Assembly (NCBI GenBank): GCA_900315925.1 | Contig: ONAV01000020.1 | Span: forward strand, 21,795 to 85,794 | DNA length: 64,000 nucleotides | Source: an uncultured Selenomonadales bacterium | GTDB lineage: Bacteria > Bacillota > Negativicutes > Acidaminococcales > Acidaminococcaceae | Reading direction: 5' to 3' | In this document: piece by piece, positions 52,869 to 61,675 of the stretch | Numbering within the stretch: position 1 is the stretch's first letter | How the letters are laid out: each line of letters begins with the position of its first letter | Made by a program: the position numbers and the translations under genes | Notes under the pieces: generated by a model | Told to the model about the DNA's origin: nothing | The model's database searches: none | What the model saw: the letters and a program-made list of their open reading frames with translations, nothing else

Positions 52869-53915
52869 ATGACTATTAGTAAAAAACTTGCTGCACTTTC
52901 TCTGGCAGTTTCCCTCAGTCTGTTTTCTGTGACACCTGCCGTGATGGCGGCAAAGGCAGTGCCGAAGGATGTGAATTATCTGTTAGGCATGTATTACGGA
53001 AGCGGTTCTGTTTTCCTGTTGCGCGAAGACAAAGGAACGCTGCAGATTGTATATCCGTCAAGTTCTGAAGAAAAAAAGTTCAGTATGGCAAATATTTTCC
53101 CGCTGAAAAAAGTTCGGTTTGATTCCTATACGCTGTATGAGGAAGGACCGCTTGTTACAATGGAAGCGCCGGTGCATTTTGAAAGGGATACAGACGGGAA
53201 CGGGATTGCCTGCAAAATTGGGGGCAAGCGGTTTGCCCGGAACTTTTTCCCGGGTGAAGGAAACAAAGTGTTCCGGGTAGAAATTACCGGAGACTACCAG
53301 TCGCTGAAAGACGCGGCGCCCAGGGCCGACATGCCGGCAAAACTGCAGCAGGGAACGGCGGGAAAACTGGTTCGGATCCGATCCGTTATTCCGAATGTTA
53401 AGTTTGATCTGCGTTACGCAGGAAACAATAACATTTTCGGTGTTCCCCTGTATAATGCCGGGGAAGCGTTTGCGGAGGCAGAAACGGCCGCTGCGTTGAA
53501 AAAAGCATCGGATCTGCTTGCCGCGAAAGGGTACGGCCTTTTGGTGTGGGAAGCCTACCGACCCTGGTATGTTTCCAAACTGGCTGCGGATCTGCTGCCT
53601 AAAGATAAAAAAGGCATGATGCCTGCCCCTGATAAAGGGGAAGACCGCAACACCGGACGTGTGGTAGATGTCAGCCTGTATGATCTGGCAACCGGAGAGG
53701 CGGTACCCATGATCAGTGATTTTGATGAAGTGTCTGTCCGGCAGTTACCGGATTTTTCAGGCGGTACGGAACAGCAGCGCTTCTTGCGGGATATGCTGGT
53801 TTCTGTAATGACGGAATGCGGCTTTACCCAGGGGAAAGAAGAATGGTGGCATTTTACGTTGGGGGATACAAAAGGCTGGCAGCATTTAAATATTCCCTAT
53901 GGGCAGATTATGTAA
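52869..53915 (+). CDS. Exported VanX-like D-Ala-D-Ala dipeptidase homologue with altered zinc site
   Basis: A signal peptide (cleavage near AVMAAKA) and a unique domain of about 130 residues precede an M15D domain (about 168-348): FDLRYAGNNNIFGVPLY, VWEAYRPW, and EEWWHF with E325 and H328. In VanX the motif SxHxxGxAxD supplies two zinc ligands. Here the same place reads DRNTGRVVD: D267 is kept but the His is replaced by R260. With two of three ligands left, it may be inactive or use another ligand. Vancomycin resistance is not implied. Confidence 0.82.
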   Translation: MTISKKLAALSLAVSLSLFSVTPAVMAAKAVPKDVNYLLGMYYGSGSVFLLREDKGTLQIVYPSSSEEKKFSMANIFPLKKVRFDSYTLYEEGPLVTMEAPVHFERDTDGNGIACKIGGKRFARNFFPGEGNKVFRVEITGDYQSLKDAAPRADMPAKLQQGTAGKLVRIRSVIPNVKFDLRYAGNNNIFGVPLYNAGEAFAEAETAAALKKASDLLAAKGYGLLVWEAYRPWYVSKLAADLLPKDKKGMMPAPDKGEDRNTGRVVDVSLYDLATGEAVPMISDFDEVSVRQLPDFSGGTEQQRFLRDMLVSVMTECGFTQGKEEWWHFTLGDTKGWQHLNIPYGQIM

Positions 53916-53973
53916 TTTGTGCTACAATATGTGACGTATGTAATTTTAATTATTTTGCAGAGGAGAAACAGCG

Positions 53974-54309
53974 ATGACAGTATATGATTGTGCTAATGAA
54001 CTGGCAAGGGAGATGCGTGCGACACGTGAATTTGCCGTTTTGAAAGAAGCAAAAGAAAAATTATCGGTTGAACCGGATACCAAAGCGCTGGTCAACAAGT
54101 TCATGCAGCTGGGTCAGGAAGTGGAAATTGCCCGGTATCAGAAAAAGGAAATCCCGGCAGAAAAAGAAGCGCAGTTCAATGATATGATGCGTACCCTCAG
54201 CCTGAATCCGCTGGCGATGAATTACCTGAACGCGTTCCAGCGTTTTCAGTTAATGTTTCAGGACGTATCGAAGACTATTACGGATGTCGTGAAGGAAGTA
54301 GCTGAATAA
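53974..54309 (+). CDS. YlbF/YmcA family protein
   Basis: The 111-residue, all-helical protein (YDCANELAREMRATREFAVL, NPLAMNYLNAFQRFQLMFQD) fits the YlbF family, which in Bacillus subtilis forms the Y-complex with YmcA and YaaT and affects RNase Y activity. GAGGAGAAACAGCG precedes ATG. It is one base before murB. Confidence 0.88.
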   Translation: MTVYDCANELAREMRATREFAVLKEAKEKLSVEPDTKALVNKFMQLGQEVEIARYQKKEIPAEKEAQFNDMMRTLSLNPLAMNYLNAFQRFQLMFQDVSKTITDVVKEVAE

Positions 54310-54310
54310 T

Positions 54311-55222
54311 ATGCTGACACAGGAAACGGTTTCACGTTTAAAATCAGAAATTGCAGGACAGGTTCGGTTTGATGAATCTATGTCCCTTCACACATCATTT
54401 CATATCGGCGGGCCTGCCGATGCATTGGTAATTCCTGCAGATAGGGAAGATGTGCGAAAGGTGTTGCGTATTGCGCGGGAAGAAAAAACGCCGCTCACGG
54501 TTGTGGGCAACGGGTCCAACCTTCTGGTGCGGGACAAAGGAATACGCGGTATCGTGCTGAAGCTTGGCAACGCACTGAAACACTGGGAACAAAATGATGG
54601 CAGGTTCGTTTTCGGCAGCGGCGTTTCGCTGGCCCAATGCTGCCGGATCATCGGGGACGCCGGCTACACGGGCATGGAATTTGCCGTCGGCATACCGGGA
54701 AGTCTCGGAGGCGCGGTCTATATGAATGCCGGCGCTTACGACGGGGAAATGAAGGACGCGGTGGTGTCCGTACAGGTTATGACACGGTCGGGGGACGTTA
54801 AAACCCTCTCCCGTGATGACCTGCAGTTTGCCTATCGTCATTCTGCTTTACAGGATTCCGATGTCATCGTTCTGGAAGCAGAGCTGCTGGTGAAACCGGG
54901 AGATAAAGCCGCGATTCAGGCGAAGATGGATGATTTCAGCCAGCGCCGTATCAGCAAACAACCGCTGGATGTTCCCAGCGCAGGCAGTACTTTCAAACGT
55001 CCGGAGGGCCGGTTTGTAGGACAGATGGTAGAAGAATCCGGATTAAAAGGGTTCCGAATCGGCGGTGCAGAAGTATCGGTAAAGCACGCCGGGTTTATTG
55101 TCAATGTGGATCACGCTACAGCATCTGACGTGCTGCAGCTGATTGAATACATCCAGAAGAAGATTTTGGAGAATTATAATGTACAGTTAATACCTGAAGT
55201 TTTGGTATTGGGAGAAGTATGA
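54311..55222 (+). CDS. murB: UDP-N-acetylenolpyruvoylglucosamine reductase
   Basis: The FAD-binding sequences LHTSFHIGGPADALVIPAD, GNGSNLLVRDKGIRG and GIPGSLGGAVYMNAGAY, the catalytic AGSTFKRP serine and the terminal PEVLVLGE glutamate identify the type-II-like MurB of about 300 residues. It reduces the enolpyruvyl group in peptidoglycan precursor synthesis. The stop overlaps the next gene by four bases. Confidence 0.95.
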   Translation: MLTQETVSRLKSEIAGQVRFDESMSLHTSFHIGGPADALVIPADREDVRKVLRIAREEKTPLTVVGNGSNLLVRDKGIRGIVLKLGNALKHWEQNDGRFVFGSGVSLAQCCRIIGDAGYTGMEFAVGIPGSLGGAVYMNAGAYDGEMKDAVVSVQVMTRSGDVKTLSRDDLQFAYRHSALQDSDVIVLEAELLVKPGDKAAIQAKMDDFSQRRISKQPLDVPSAGSTFKRPEGRFVGQMVEESGLKGFRIGGAEVSVKHAGFIVNVDHATASDVLQLIEYIQKKILENYNVQLIPEVLVLGEV

Positions 55223-56772
55223 CAAATATTTATGATTTAATCAATGATTTATATACGGATGATGAGGGGTGGAATACCGTACTGGAGTTCCGGTATGCAG
55301 ATCAGTTTCTGCGGATGGAAGCGTTCCGGGGTGCAACAGACGACGAGTTAATGGATATCTGGCAGCAGGTAATGTATCTGATGATCTATTGCGGCAACAC
55401 TTCCTATAGAATCGGCGACATGACCTGTGAGGATTTCATTTACTGTATCAGCTGGTGCCAGCGGAATATCGGCGATTTTGAGCTGGATTACGAAGGCGTG
55501 GACTTTTTCCTGTCGGTAATCCAGCGGCTGCTTACGTTTTTAAAACAGAAACGGGCCATCAGCAATGATACGGCGGCGGCTAAGTGCCGGTTAAAACTGT
55601 TGGGGCCGGATGGCAGCCTGTTGCTCTTCCGGAAAGACGGATCCCTTCCGGAAGAATATGACAGATACAGGACAAACCAGGAACCTGATCTGGAAGCCAA
55701 GGTCTTCATGCAGTTAGGACAGAAGCTTAGCACGCTGTCTGACATGATGCAGAAATTTTTTGGCGAACCCCGTTTCAGTCTGGACAGACGGCGGGCCAGT
55801 TACGCTTATTTTGGGGTGGATGCGGAACCGGAATTTGATTCGGACAGACCGGAGCTTTTGGCAGCCTTTTGGGAATATTTTATTTTTGATTATCATTTGA
55901 GAGATACGGACGAAAGAGGCATTGACCACTTTTATGAGTATTACAGGAAACATCCTGATCCCAAATACGGCAAACGTAACAAAGCCCTGATCGAATTACT
56001 GGCGTCGATGCAGAAAATCCAGCTGATGGTTTTTACCATTGAAAAGGAGGAAACTGACGGGTGGTTCAGTTGCAGGGACTTCTTTACGGGAAGCATATCC
56101 GAATTGAGCCTGCCTGTGGATGAAACGGTGGATACCCGGGATCTTTTATGTATCGCCCATGTTTTTGAAGACGGTAACCTGATTACTGACTACCTGCGCA
56201 GCATCAAGATTGCGCCCTTAGGGCTGAAAACACTTCATAACCGCCTGGCGAAATTTCTTGCTTATTACAGGGTTGCCAATCCTCTTGCGGACTGGGAACA
56301 GTTCGTGAAAGACAACCCGGCGCTGGTTACTCATTTGGTTGCCTCTGCAGGGGCTACGGACATGCTTAGTAAGCCGATGCACTTTCCTGCAAAGGAGTTG
56401 GATTATAAGCCGGCTGCCGTTAAAAAAGAAAATGCTGTCTGCCAGTTTCTCCTGCAATTTGGAAAACTGTTGCATTTGTCATGGCAGGACAGGAAAAACC
56501 TGTCGCAGATGTGGAGCGATTTTTATGCGCTGCGTCCCGTTTCCTGTTTCAGTGATCAGGATTTTATGATCTGGACCCTTGCAATACTTGATAATTATAT
56601 GAAGATCACCAAAACATATCTGATGGATGTTGCGCCGTATGCAGAACAGGTGCATATTGATAGCAATCGTGTTGCGAAACGAAGCGAAATCATTCAGGAT
56701 GTATTGCACCTGAAACCGTTCGATTCGCGATATATCAGTGAAGACGGTCTCATCAATATGGCTTTTTCATAA
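55219..56772 (+). CDS. Unknown cytoplasmic protein (517 aa) coupled to murB
   Basis: The start ATG overlaps the murB stop (ATGA), so translation is probably coupled. The protein is mostly helical, rich in aromatic and acidic residues (YNDLYTDDEGWN-like start, WCQRNIGDFELDYEG, FWEYFIFDYHLRD), without signal peptide, transmembrane helix or nucleotide motif. I recognise no family. Coupling to murB hints at a wall-related or regulatory role, but synteny alone is weak support. Confidence 0.7.
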   Translation: MTNIYDLINDLYTDDEGWNTVLEFRYADQFLRMEAFRGATDDELMDIWQQVMYLMIYCGNTSYRIGDMTCEDFIYCISWCQRNIGDFELDYEGVDFFLSVIQRLLTFLKQKRAISNDTAAAKCRLKLLGPDGSLLLFRKDGSLPEEYDRYRTNQEPDLEAKVFMQLGQKLSTLSDMMQKFFGEPRFSLDRRRASYAYFGVDAEPEFDSDRPELLAAFWEYFIFDYHLRDTDERGIDHFYEYYRKHPDPKYGKRNKALIELLASMQKIQLMVFTIEKEETDGWFSCRDFFTGSISELSLPVDETVDTRDLLCIAHVFEDGNLITDYLRSIKIAPLGLKTLHNRLAKFLAYYRVANPLADWEQFVKDNPALVTHLVASAGATDMLSKPMHFPAKELDYKPAAVKKENAVCQFLLQFGKLLHLSWQDRKNLSQMWSDFYALRPVSCFSDQDFMIWTLAILDNYMKITKTYLMDVAPYAEQVHIDSNRVAKRSEIIQDVLHLKPFDSRYISEDGLINMAFS

Positions 56773-56784
56773 GGAGGATGACCC

Positions 56785-57213
56785 ATGTTATGTAAATTCT
56801 GTCAGCATGAGTTTGATGACAGTCTTACAGAATGTCCCTATTGCCACAAACAGGTTGACTTTGAACCGAAAAGCCTGACAAGGGAAGAACGGGACAACTT
56901 CGCCGGAACAACCATAGAAATGGAAGGAAATCCCGGCGAAGAAGGTTATACAAAACGTGCTGAATATCAGGAAAAAGACAGTTATTATCAACAGGATGAC
57001 GTGTACCAGCGGGCGGATAAATCCAATGAAGACAACGGCAATTCATCCGGATTTAAAGTGTATCGCATGGGCGGCGGACTGCTGACATGGATTATCTTTG
57101 CCCTGATTGTGCTGGGTATCATCTTTTTCATTCTTCCTGCATTTCTGTTTGTAGGTATTATCGGTGCGGTGGCTACCACGATTATCCTCTTCGTGCTGCG
57201 ATTGTTTCACTGA
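56785..57213 (+). CDS. Zinc-ribbon membrane protein
   Basis: The N-terminal ribbon CKFCQHEFDDSLTECPYCHK is followed by a polar stretch of about 70 residues and two close hydrophobic helices (WIIFALIVLGIIFFILPAFL and VGIIGAVATTIILFVL). Its layout, ribbon then membrane, is a short version of the island proteins at 8428 and 34769. AAGGAGGATG precedes ATG. Function unknown. Confidence 0.75.
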   Translation: MLCKFCQHEFDDSLTECPYCHKQVDFEPKSLTREERDNFAGTTIEMEGNPGEEGYTKRAEYQEKDSYYQQDDVYQRADKSNEDNGNSSGFKVYRMGGGLLTWIIFALIVLGIIFFILPAFLFVGIIGAVATTIILFVLRLFH

Positions 57214-57274
57214 TTGAGATTTTGTTGTTTTTTTTATTTTTACTTGTCGGACGTTTGTCAGAATGGAGGTTTTT

Positions 57275-58219
57275 ATGAAAAATCGTTTTTGCGAAATGTT
57301 AGGAATCCGCTATCCGATCATCCAGGGCGGCATGGCCTGGAGCAGTGACGGAACACTGGCTGCTGCCGTATCCAATGCGGGCGGCGCCGGTATTATCGGT
57401 ACAGGAGGCCGTACCACGGAGTGGGTAGAAGAAGAAATTAAAAAGGCGAAGAGCCTGACGGACAAGCCTTTTGGCGTAAACCTGATGCTGATGGCTCCGA
57501 ATGTAAAGGAAATTGCTGATGTTGTCTACAGGGAAAAGGTAGCATTCGTCACCACCGGCGCCGGCAGCCCGGTACCCTGGATCGAACCGATGCACAAAGC
57601 CGGAATCAAAGTGATTCCCGTAGTACCTAATGTAAAACTGGCAAAACGGATTGCAACTTCCGGAGCGGACGCAATGGTAATCGAAGGCATGGAGGGCGGC
57701 GGACATATCGGAACCCTGACAACGATGGCCTTGCTTTCCAATGTGCTTAAAGATAAGTATCCCATACCTGTACTTGCGGCAGGAGGTATTTCTGACGGAC
57801 GCGCAATGGCTGCAGCCCTGCTGATGGGCGCAGACGGCGTGCAGATGGGCTCCCGGTTCCTTGTGACAACAGAATGCCCCATTCACGAGAAAACAAAAGA
57901 AATGATTGTGAAGGCAACCGATACGGACTGCGTGGTAACCGGTTATTCAAGAAATATGGGCGTACGGTGTCTGAAGAATGCTTTTACGCAGAAATATCTT
58001 GAAGCAGAAACAAGCGGCGCGCCCAAAGAGAAACTGATGGAACTGGGCACGGGAACTTCCCGTATGGGCATGAAGGAAGGCGACATCGAAAATGGCAGTG
58101 TCATGGTAGGTGAGAGCCTGAACGTGTTGAATGAAGTATTGCCCTGCAAAGATGTAATCGAAAAGATCATGGCGGACGCAAAAGCAACGCTGGCTAATGC
58201 GACTTCTATTGAATTGTAA
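57275..58219 (+). CDS. fabK: Enoyl-ACP reductase II (FabK family)
   Basis: ATG 57275 follows GGAGG. NRFCEMLGIRYPIIQGGMAW, GGAGIIGTGG, FGVNLMLMAPNV, EGMEGGGHIG and PVLAAGGISDGRAMAAALLM are FabK-type FMN-binding TIM barrel motifs. The related nitronate monooxygenases share part of these; the short length (314) and CEMLGI start favour FabK. It catalyses the last step of fatty acid elongation. Confidence 0.87.
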   Translation: MKNRFCEMLGIRYPIIQGGMAWSSDGTLAAAVSNAGGAGIIGTGGRTTEWVEEEIKKAKSLTDKPFGVNLMLMAPNVKEIADVVYREKVAFVTTGAGSPVPWIEPMHKAGIKVIPVVPNVKLAKRIATSGADAMVIEGMEGGGHIGTLTTMALLSNVLKDKYPIPVLAAGGISDGRAMAAALLMGADGVQMGSRFLVTTECPIHEKTKEMIVKATDTDCVVTGYSRNMGVRCLKNAFTQKYLEAETSGAPKEKLMELGTGTSRMGMKEGDIENGSVMVGESLNVLNEVLPCKDVIEKIMADAKATLANATSIEL

Positions 58220-58317
58220 TTTGTGTTAGAAATGTAATCTGTTTAGAAATGTAATTTGTGTCAGAAACATAAACAGAATATTACACGAATTCGGATCATA
58301 CGCTGTGATTCCATAAT

Positions 58318-58397
58318 AAAAACAGACCGGAGCATCCTCTCTGCAATGTACCGGCAATTCATCGCGCGAATTGCGGTAAAGAGACAGGCTCCGGTCT
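58318..58397 (-). terminator. Large multi-tier terminator or structured RNA
   Basis: On the minus strand AGACCGGAGC pairs with GCTCCGGTCT and is followed by GTTTTT. Inside is a second hairpin, TACCGCAATTC against GAATTGCCGGTA. The total is about 75 nt with at least two helices. It lies between convergent fabK and the 3D-domain gene and can end both. Confidence 0.65.
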
Positions 58398-58430
58398 TCT
58401 GTTTTGTTTGTGCGAATCAGCTCCTTCTTG

Positions 58431-59006
58431 TCAGGGCCGTACCTGAGGCTTAAACACCGGGGCGGCAGCCGGACTGTGGGAACGCGAACTGTTGTCAGAT
58501 TTATTTTGAATTTTGGTTTCTTCGGTTGGAATCTGTTGGTTTGGCGCTGTTTTGGTTTCTTCGGTTGGGATATGTTGTTTTGGTGTCGGTTTTGTTTCTT
58601 CGGTTGGAATATGTTTTTTTGATTCCGTTTTTGTTTCAATTTGTTTGCTTCTATTCTCTTTGTGTTTATTCTCTTTCGGAAGCTTTACCTGCTTGTCGTC
58701 CGGGGTGATGATCTGGACTTTTGCATTCTTTCGGCCGAACTGCAGGGCTTTTTTATGGGATTCCATAAAAATATCTACATGCCGGTTGTATTTTGGATTC
58801 ATTCGGTCCTGCACGACGTATTTATGGCCTTCATAAATGATGACGCTTCCCATCGGCACAAAATTAGCCGCACAGGTGTATCCTTCTTTGGCTCTGGCGC
58901 CGCTGGCGGTAGTCCGGGACCCGGTTTCGTGCGGAGTATAGGCAGACATGGACACCGTTGTCCAGAAAACAGCGGCCAGGGATATCCCGCGATACAATGA
59001 ATTCAT
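58431..59006 (-). CDS. Exported 3D-domain protein
   Basis: A signal peptide (residues 1-20) leads to a 3D domain: AYTPHETGSRTTASGARAKE, CAANFVPMGSVIIYEG, VVQDRMNPKYNRHVDIFMES. This domain has the three conserved Asp/lytic-transglycosylase-like fold found in MltA and RpfB-type proteins. A low-complexity tail with 13-residue HIPTEETKTAPNQ-like repeats (about 58500-58620) ends it. GAGGT precedes ATG 59006. Wall hydrolysis or binding is likely. Confidence 0.85.
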   Translation of the reverse strand: MNSLYRGISLAAVFWTTVSMSAYTPHETGSRTTASGARAKEGYTCAANFVPMGSVIIYEGHKYVVQDRMNPKYNRHVDIFMESHKKALQFGRKNAKVQIITPDDKQVKLPKENKHKENRSKQIETKTESKKHIPTEETKPTPKQHIPTEETKTAPNQQIPTEETKIQNKSDNSSRSHSPAAAPVFKPQVRP

Positions 59007-59044
59007 AGATACCTCATTTCACAAACTCTGTGTTTTCACCACAA

Positions 59045-60961
59045 TTAAAATAACCGTTCCTGCACCAACAGTTTTTCCTTCAAGGATTTATATTCCAACG
59101 AATAATACGTGGTCAGCTGCGCTTCCCGGTAATCGGTACCGAAGGCTCTTTTGCTTAAGCTAAGGATTGGCGGAGCCTGAATGCGTTTGGCAACCGCAAG
59201 CCCGGTAAACAATCCGTACCATCGCTCCAGATCCTTGCAAAAGGCAGCGTGGGTGTGAAAAATTTGAGAGAGGATACCCGCTCTGCAGCCTAAAAACGCT
59301 TCCAAATCGTGATGGATATAGTGCTTGAGGATTTCTGCAGGGGAGGACGTGTCCCATTTTTCAACAAAAGCACGCAGCAGATAATCGTGATATTCGTAAA
59401 CCAGCGGATCGCCGCCGTTTCCTACCGTCTGTTCCTGTGACAGTTCAGCGCTGGGACGGATCGTGAAAATCTGTTCCGGAATTACGTTTCGTTTAAATAC
59501 AGATTCATTAAGATATTTTCCCAGGGCATAGACCTGATGCTTCCATAAATCACCCAGCGGGCAGAACAAGCCGATCAGGTCTCCGTAAAATGTGCCATAA
59601 CCGACCGTAATTTCTGCTTTGTTGGCATTACAGCTGATACCACCCTTAAATGCAGCGGAAAAACCGGCCAAAATCCGGGAGCCGCGATCACGGGCCTGGA
59701 TGTTTTCGTACATGAGGCCGGTCAGTTCCACTTTAAAATCGCGGTTGGTTGTGTAATTATGGATCGGCGTGTACAACTGTTCAACCGTGTGTGAAACACT
59801 TTCGTTAATAGGGGTAATGGTGTAGCAGCAGCCAAGATTTTCTGCCAGATTCTGCGCCAGATTCTTGGTCAGTTCGGAATTATAACGGCTGGGCATGTTT
59901 ACAAGCAATACCTGATGCGGTCCCAGAATATCGGTAAACAGGGCGGCAGTAACAGCAGAATCAATGCCGCCGGAAGCACCCAGTACCATACGTTTGATTC
60001 CGGTTTGTTGAAGAAAACGCGATGTTCCGTAACGAATGGTTTTATATAAGATTTCCGCGTCGTCGTCTTCTGTGGTGATCAGTTCATCTTGCGCTGCATA
60101 AGCCCGTATTTTATCGTGTTCCCTGTCCCAGGAAAATGTCAGCAGTTTTTCTTCAAACATGGGCGCTGCCGCCTTGACCATTCCATCCGGGCCGTATACG
60201 CAACTCTGTCCGTCAAAGGTATAAATGTTTTTACCTGTGTTCTGTATACCTGTATTATTACAGTAGATAACAGGAAGCTGCAATTCCTTTGCCTGGCTGC
60301 CAAACAATGCGTGCCGTTTGCTGTTTTTACCCAAGGTAAAAGGTGAATTGGAAAGATTACATAATATATCAGCGCCGCTCTGTTTTAACATGACAGGTAC
60401 GTTTATGGGATAATTGTCAGTCCAGCCATCTTCACAGAGAAGCAAACCCATCTTATACTCCTGGCCGTGTAATGTTACTGTTACCAATCCCATTCCGTTT
60501 TTCAGAGAAACGCGTTTGTCTTTCAGCAGCGTTTCCTGCCCTGAGAAATATCTGGGGTCGTCGAACAGTCGGTAAGCAGGAAGGGATGTTTTCGCAACAT
60601 AATCCAGGCCCTGTTCTGTTGCAATCAGTTTTCCGTCCTGTGCGGTAAAGGCAGCGTTGTATTTACGCACATGGCCGTCTTTGTTTTTCCGTTTCCAGTC
60701 GACAGCTACATTGCCGAAAACAACAGTGATTCCCTGTGTTGCGGCAATGACCTGTTGCCCGTAAGCCTCACAGTCTTTCAGGAACGCACTCTGTTCCCAC
60801 AGGTCACCGATCAGGGATCCGGGAACAGCCATTTCGGGAAACAGAAGGATATCAACCTTATCATTTTTCGCCAGACCAATCAACTGCAACATTTTTTGAG
60901 TATTCAAGTCCGGACGTCCGGCGATAATTTCCATTTGTCCGCAGGCAATTTTTAACGCCAT
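59045..60961 (-). CDS. nadE: Glutamine-dependent NAD+ synthetase
   Basis: ATG 60961 after GAGG gives 638 residues. The N-terminal glutaminase (nitrilase fold) has E43 (FPEMAVPG), K124 (YVAKTSLP) and C176 (LLLCEDGW). The C-terminal synthetase has the P-loop GASGGIDSAVTAALF (330-335 SGGIDS). It amidates nicotinic acid adenine dinucleotide with ammonia channelled from glutamine. The layout is the long form of the enzyme. Confidence 0.95.
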   Translation of the reverse strand: MALKIACGQMEIIAGRPDLNTQKMLQLIGLAKNDKVDILLFPEMAVPGSLIGDLWEQSAFLKDCEAYGQQVIAATQGITVVFGNVAVDWKRKNKDGHVRKYNAAFTAQDGKLIATEQGLDYVAKTSLPAYRLFDDPRYFSGQETLLKDKRVSLKNGMGLVTVTLHGQEYKMGLLLCEDGWTDNYPINVPVMLKQSGADILCNLSNSPFTLGKNSKRHALFGSQAKELQLPVIYCNNTGIQNTGKNIYTFDGQSCVYGPDGMVKAAAPMFEEKLLTFSWDREHDKIRAYAAQDELITTEDDDAEILYKTIRYGTSRFLQQTGIKRMVLGASGGIDSAVTAALFTDILGPHQVLLVNMPSRYNSELTKNLAQNLAENLGCCYTITPINESVSHTVEQLYTPIHNYTTNRDFKVELTGLMYENIQARDRGSRILAGFSAAFKGGISCNANKAEITVGYGTFYGDLIGLFCPLGDLWKHQVYALGKYLNESVFKRNVIPEQIFTIRPSAELSQEQTVGNGGDPLVYEYHDYLLRAFVEKWDTSSPAEILKHYIHHDLEAFLGCRAGILSQIFHTHAAFCKDLERWYGLFTGLAVAKRIQAPPILSLSKRAFGTDYREAQLTTYYSLEYKSLKEKLLVQERLF

Positions 60962-61182
60962 TTTCCGCGCCTCTTTCTGTAAAATATATAAGCGATACAA
61001 TTCCAATTATTATATGTAATTGTAACAGGAAAAACCGGTTTTGAAAAATAAAAATAAAGTAATTTAAGGAAATGTGCTAACAAATTTTACAATATTTAAT
61101 GTTTTCTCCGTTAATTATAACAGAGATATTTGCGTTTTTCCACATTTTAGTTTACTATATATAATCGCAGGAGGATTTATTT

Positions 61183-61662
61183 GTGAAAAAAATAAAGAAA
61201 ACAAATGCAGCCCGTATCCTGGATGATTTAAAGATTCAGTACGAATTAAAAACATATCCTGTAGATGAAGAACATCTGGACGCCGTTCATGTGGCAAAGG
61301 AAGTTGGCATGCCGCCGGAACAGGTGTTTAAAACGCTGTGTGTACGCGGCGACAAAACAGGCGTACTGTTTGCTGTAATTCCGGGAAACGGGGAACTGGA
61401 CTTAAAAGCGCTTGCCAGAGCCAGCGGGAACAAGAGCTGTGAAATGGTCCATCTGAAAGAAGTTTTGCCCCTGACCGGCTATATCCGTGGAGGCTGTTCG
61501 CCTCTGGGAGCAAAGAAAGAATATCCGGTCTTTATGGATGAAACATGCCGGCTGTTTGACCGAATTGCCATCAGCGCAGGTATGCGCGGTATGCAGATTC
61601 TGGCCGGCCCCGAAGATCTGGTCAGGGCGACCCGTGCCACAGTAGTTTTGCTGACAATGTAA
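61183..61662 (+). CDS. ybaK: Cys-tRNA deacylase (YbaK/EbsC family)
   Basis: GTG 61183 follows GGAGG. Motifs [29 protein letters not shown] and [20 protein letters not shown] are those of YbaK, which removes cysteine from mischarged tRNA-Pro. K47-region lysine (VFKTL) is the family's active-site residue. It lies 13 bp before thrC. Confidence 0.93.
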   Translation: MKKIKKTNAARILDDLKIQYELKTYPVDEEHLDAVHVAKEVGMPPEQVFKTLCVRGDKTGVLFAVIPGNGELDLKALARASGNKSCEMVHLKEVLPLTGYIRGGCSPLGAKKEYPVFMDETCRLFDRIAISAGMRGMQILAGPEDLVRATRATVVLLTM

Positions 61663-61675
61663 AGGAGAAGAAAAA

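Noticed and set aside
52869..53915. Vancomycin resistance gene
   Set aside because: The homologue lacks a zinc-binding His and no vanH or vanA-type ligase is nearby.
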